Both the position numbers and the translations under genes were made by a program. Below the pieces are notes generated by a model, which was not told where the DNA came from, did not search any database, and saw only the letters and a list, made by a program, of their open reading frames with translations. From JBASNZ01 sp049657775 (lineage in GTDB: Bacteria > Actinomycetota > Coriobacteriia > Anaerosomatales > Anaerosomataceae), in NCBI GenBank assembly GCA_049657775.1, contig JBASNZ010000047.1:1-9687 (forward strand): DNA of 9,687 nt. The letters run 5' to 3'. Below, piece by piece: positions 5,862 to 9,687 of this stretch. Position 1 is the first letter of the stretch. Each line of letters begins with the position of its first letter.

Positions 5862-6566
5862 CTAGAACCAGAATAGCGTAAAGATGAACGTCGTGATGAG
5901 CACGCCGGTGACCGCGCCCCACAGCGCCTGCCATGCGGTGTGCGTACCCGACTCGACTCGACTTTGCGCCACGAGCGCCGCGATGAACAGGCCGATGACG
6001 GCCGCGCTTGCGCTTCCTGTGATGTAGGCGATCGCCGCCGCGCCACCCGAGGCGAGCGCGACGTGCCCGCTCGGCCATCCACCATGGAGCCACGTGCCCT
6101 CCTCGCCACTGATCGCCTTGGCGGCGAGCACCACGAGCGCGGTGACTCCCAGGGCCACCACCGAGACGTGCGACGGTGTCTCGCGGACCCTTACGAGCAG
6201 CACATACGTGACGTCCGTGAGACGCCCGAAGAAGATGACGTACCCGACGACGACCGCCGAGACGGCACTGATGAGAACCGCGCCCGCGGCAACGTCCTTG
6301 GCGATCTTCGCGATCGGGTCGAAGCCTTCGGTGGCGATATCAACGGTGGCTTCGACGGCCGTGTTCACAAGCTCGGTACCCAGCACGAAGCTGATGGTGA
6401 GCAGCACCGCGAGAAACTCGACCCGGCCGACCCGGAAGAAGAGCGATGCGAGCAAGACGAGTATCGCCACGGTCACATGGATGCGCATGTTGCGCTGCGT
6501 GCGGAGCGCGTAGACGATGCCGTCTATCGCGTGGTTGAAGCTCCAGATGATGGAGCGGCTGTTCAT
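5862..6566 (-). CDS. Undecaprenol/diacylglycerol kinase fused to PAP2-family phosphatase
   Basis: This 234-residue membrane protein has two parts. Residues 1-115 are a DgkA-type kinase: RTQRNMRIH (22-30), ELVNTAVEATVD (65-76) with catalytic E65 and metal ligand E72, and AKDVAAGAV (89-97). In Gram-positives this family phosphorylates undecaprenol. Residues 130-234 are a PAP2 lipid-phosphatase domain: K150, PSGH (165-168) and SR(202-203)...H209. Such an enzyme removes phosphate from lipid carriers or phosphatidate. Two positions differ from what I expect: Q24 where the kinase family has Glu (TERN, equivalent to E. coli E28), and Q213 where PAP2 proteins have Asp, or Glu in related fusions. The ATG at 6564-6566 is 5 nt after ybeY, with GAGTAGG overlapping the ybeY stop. 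Kinase-PAP2 fusions are known in this genomic slot. Whether both halves are active is uncertain. Confidence 0.88.
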   Translation of the reverse strand: MNSRSIIWSFNHAIDGIVYALRTQRNMRIHVTVAILVLLASLFFRVGRVEFLAVLLTISFVLGTELVNTAVEATVDIATEGFDPIAKIAKDVAAGAVLISAVSAVVVGYVIFFGRLTDVTYVLLVRVRETPSHVSVVALGVTALVVLAAKAISGEEGTWLHGGWPSGHVALASGGAAAIAYITGSASAAVIGLFIAALVAQSRVESGTHTAWQALWGAVTGVLITTFIFTLFWF

Positions 6567-6571
6567 AGGAC

Positions 6572-7015
6572 CTACTCGGCTTCGTAGGCGTCGAGCAGCA
6601 CGCGTTCCCGTTGCTGCATGACCTCGGCGTCCTCATCGGCCTCGTGGTCGTACCCGAGCAGGTGCAGGATGCCGTGGACGAGCAGCAAGTTGAGCTCGGA
6701 CTCGATGGTGGTGCCCAGATCGGCGGCCTGTGCCTCGGCAACATCCGGCGCGATGATGACGTCCCCGAGCGTGATGGGCTCGTCCCCCGGCGTGGGGCAC
6801 GGGTCGTCGCAGCCGAACGAGAGCACGTCGGTCGGGTCCTTGATGCCACGGTACTGTTCGTTGAGGCGCGCCATCTCCCCCGCGTCTACCAGGGCGATCG
6901 ACAGCTCCGACTCGTCGGGAGCCCCCTCCATACGCAGGACGTAGAGCGCGAGGTGCTCGAACGCCGCGAATGCGAGCGGCTCAGTCTCGCGATGGCTGGT
7001 AACGCTGACTTGCAT
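6572..7015 (-). CDS. ybeY: Endoribonuclease YbeY (rRNA maturation factor)
   Basis: At 147 residues it is typical YbeY length. YbeY is a single-strand-specific metallo-endoribonuclease needed for 16S rRNA 3'-end maturation and ribosome quality control. The zinc motif HGILHLLGYDH supplies H114, H118 and H124. The conserved arginine is R56 in EQYRGIKDPTDVLSF. GDVIIAPDVA (84-93) is the usual core strand. The start is ATG at 7013-7015, which has the best ribosome binding site in the series, AGGGAGGG (7022-7029), six nt upstream. This start lies inside the end of the HD gene, giving a 35-nt overlap. Starting later would remove the first beta strand. Its partner Era is four genes downstream in the same series. 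Confidence 0.96.
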   Translation of the reverse strand: MQVSVTSHRETEPLAFAAFEHLALYVLRMEGAPDESELSIALVDAGEMARLNEQYRGIKDPTDVLSFGCDDPCPTPGDEPITLGDVIIAPDVAEAQAADLGTTIESELNLLLVHGILHLLGYDHEADEDAEVMQQRERVLLDAYEAE

Positions 7016-8421
7016 TGCGATCCCTCCCTGCGATGACCTCGGGATACTCGATCCTGGGGTGATACACGCTTGCGAGCATCGTGCTGTACACCACCGTCAC
7101 ACGCTCGACATCGGCAAGCGTGAGCTCGGCGTTGTCGAGTTGGTGGTCGGCAAGCTTGCCGGAAACGACCTTGCGCACGACCTCGTCGATACGCGGCGGC
7201 GTGGGCTTGGTGCATGCGCGTACCGCCGCTTCGGCGCTGTCGGCCAGCATGACGAGCGCGGCCTCACGCGAGGTGGGTAGCTCGCCCGTGTAGCGGTAGT
7301 CCGCCTCGTATACCGGACCGCCGCATGCGGCCGCCTTGTTGTAGAAGTACGACACCATCGACGTGCCGTGATGCTGTCGCACGACGTCCACGATCTCGCG
7401 GGGCAGCCGGTACTCCTCGGCAAGTTCGACGCCCTCGCGGACGTGTGCGGTGATGATGAGCGCTGACATCGACGGCGATGTGTTGTCGTGCGGATTGCCA
7501 ACGCCGGCCTGGTTCTCGACGAAGAATCCCGGGCGGCGGATCTTGCCGATGTCGTGGTAGTACGCGCCAACGCGGGCCAGCAGCGGGTTGGCGTCGATGG
7601 CCTCGGCGGCGGACTCGGCCAGGTTGCCGGTCATGATCGAGTGCGTGTACGTGCCCGGCGCCTCCACCATGAGCCTGCGAAGCAGCGGCGCGGCGGGGCT
7701 TGCGAGCTCGAGCAGACGGACGTCGGTGGTCACGCCGAAGATCGCCTCGAAGACGGGAAGCAGTCCAAGCATGAGCACCACCGTGAGTGTTCCTCCGAGA
7801 AGGCCCAGGCCGCCTGCGCGAAGCGCCTGCCCGGTCGTTCCGCCCTCGACGATGGCGGTGCCGATCGCCGCCGCAGCCGTGACCGCAACGAACAGGCCGC
7901 CCATCGAGATGAGCCTGGAGCGATCGCGGATGGCCGCCATCGCGGTGACTCCGGCCGCACTGGCGAGCAGCATGCCGACGGTGTACGCCCCGTCGAGGAC
8001 GCCGAAGAGTACTCCGACGCCGAGCGAGACGACGGCCAACAGCACGCCGACTCGCGGGTTGAGAAGAAGGGTCCCAAGCACTGCCGCAAGCGGCAGCGGC
8101 AGAACGAACCCGGGTACCTCCGGCGTCAGTGCCGCATACCCCCAGGTGGTGTACACCACGCCCACCACGAGCGTCGAGAGGATGAGCAGGTCGCGAAAGC
8201 TGCCCCACACCGCGGTTTCGCTGCGGGCCAGGTACAGTCCGGCCACCGCTACCAGCAGCGCCAGCATCACCGTGCGGGCAAGCGCGGTGATCGGCGCCTG
8301 GCCGACAGCGAGCGGGACCGAGGCCAGCACGACCGTGGCGACGCCGAGCGCGATGCGCTGTCCGCTACCGGTCGAGAGCGGCCCCTGCTCGGGCCAGAGA
8401 TCCGTAAGCGTGTCGAGCAGG

Positions 8422-8429
<8 letters not shown>
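6981..8429 (-). CDS. Membrane HD-domain phosphohydrolase, PgpH-like (probable c-di-AMP phosphodiesterase)
   Basis: This 482-residue protein has about eight hydrophobic segments between residues 27 and 232, then a cytoplasmic HD domain (about 255-410). HD residues are H263 (in EAPGTYTHS), H292-D293 (YYHDIGKIRRPGFFVENQ), H314 (NPHDN), H329, H353-H354 (QHHGTSMVSYFY) and D397 (MLADSAEAAVR). This part closely resembles PgpH/YqfF, which degrades the messenger c-di-AMP. PgpH proteins are usually about 700 residues with a large extracellular 7TMR-HDED domain after the first membrane helix. Here that domain is absent: the protein goes straight into the membrane region. The location between phoH and ybeY is the usual slot for this family. 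ATG 8427-8429 overlaps the phoH stop by 8 nt (ATGCCTAG). The HD family is certain; the c-di-AMP substrate is inferred from similarity and context. Confidence 0.9.
7022..7029 (-). promoter_or_regulatory. Ribosome binding site of ybeY inside the HD gene
   Basis: AGGGAGGG on the - strand is 6 nt from the ybeY ATG and lies within the last codons of the upstream HD gene. It supports the long-overlap start and independent initiation on ybeY. Confidence 0.8.
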
Positions 8430-9396
<967 letters not shown>

Positions 9397-9439
9397 GCGA
9401 TCACTCGCCTCTCGCTACTAGCCACCCTCACTCTCGATT
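9397..9439 (-). other. 43-nt spacer between methylthiotransferase and phoH
   Basis: This is the longest gap within the - strand series. It holds the purine-rich GAGAGGCGAG that can serve phoH. No hairpin with a T-run was seen, so transcription probably continues through. A TAGAAT hexamer at its edge lacks a matching -35 at proper spacing. Confidence 0.4.
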
Positions 9440-9687
9440 CTACCACTCCGTGAGGGCAAGACCCTGCGCGTCGACGCCCGCGATAGTGACGCGGATGAGA
9501 GAACCGGACGCTGTCCGCGCCGACGAGAACCGAACGCGCGAGCCGTCCCGCGCGACGCCCTCGCCGGGGCGCTCTACGAGGACTTCGAGCGTGTCTTCGA
9601 TGTGCGAGTGCAGGCGCTCGAGCCGCATGCGGTCACCGAGCTCGCGGACATCGGCCGCGCGGGCGGCGATCACGCGGGGGTCGACGC
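9440..9687 (-). CDS. tRNA methylthiotransferase, MtaB-type, C-terminal end (5' part outside window)
   Basis: Only the last 81 codons are seen; the frame is open to the window edge. The segment begins VDPRVIAARAADVRELGDRM, which resembles the end of the radical-SAM region in MiaB/MtaB/RimO proteins (DP-x-V-x-x-R-x-x-x-L). It is followed by a TRAM-like beta domain with LEVLVERPGEG and a GSLIRVTIAGVDAQGLAL strand pair. MtaB adds a methylthio group to t6A37 of ANN-decoding tRNAs using Fe-S clusters and S-adenosylmethionine. The cluster-binding cysteines are outside the window, so MiaB or RimO cannot be excluded from sequence alone. The position before phoH favours MtaB. Confidence 0.7.
   Translation of the reverse strand, partial: VDPRVIAARAADVRELGDRMRLERLHSHIEDTLEVLVERPGEGVARDGSRVRFSSARTASGSLIRVTIAGVDAQGLALTEW

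Noticed and set aside
9430..9475. Promoter before phoH from a TAGAAT hexamer
   Set aside because: No -35-like hexamer at 16-18 nt; the nearest TTGCCC is only about 11 nt away, so a promoter cannot be supported.

Overview
The window is high-GC bacterial DNA with GTG starts, strong AGGGAGG-type ribosome binding sites and tightly packed genes. Gene order and protein style suggest an actinomycete-like Gram-positive, most likely the class Coriobacteriia or a relative. This placement is an inference from sequence style and gene order; no rRNA or marker search was possible.

Layout: the left 1.7 kb is on the + strand. It holds the 3' part of a Ppx/GppA-type phosphatase gene (its HD domain), a 207-nt gap with two possible RNA folds, and a 298-residue membrane-anchored extracytoplasmic protein of unknown function. 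That gene ends in a 30-bp tandem duplication that includes its stop codon. A strong 12-bp hairpin follows, in the space between convergent genes.

The rest (about 1775-9687) is one long - strand gene series. In transcription order it is: the end of an MtaB-type tRNA methylthiotransferase (cut by the window edge), phoH, a membrane HD phosphohydrolase related to PgpH, ybeY, a fused undecaprenol/diacylglycerol kinase-PAP2 phosphatase, a CNNM/CBS/CorC membrane protein, cdd, era, deoC and recO. Every junction is a short overlap or a gap of at most 43 nt. No internal terminator was seen, so it is probably one operon with translational coupling at several joints.

The core order phoH-(HD)-ybeY-dgkA-(corC)-cdd-era-recO is a well-known conserved bacterial neighbourhood. 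It joins ribosome and rRNA maturation (YbeY, Era, possibly PhoH), tRNA modification (MtaB), lipid-carrier metabolism (Dgk-PAP2), a likely cyclic-nucleotide hydrolase (HD protein), pyrimidine deoxynucleoside salvage (Cdd, DeoC) and recombinational repair (RecO). No CRISPR array, mobile element, tRNA or rRNA was seen.

I do not see a clear new multi-gene system. The points most worth a second look are paired Glu/Asp-to-Gln changes at conserved positions in both halves of the kinase-phosphatase fusion, the PgpH-like protein that lacks the usual external domain, the unknown exported protein with its possible leader folds, and the in-frame duplication of its stop-codon region.
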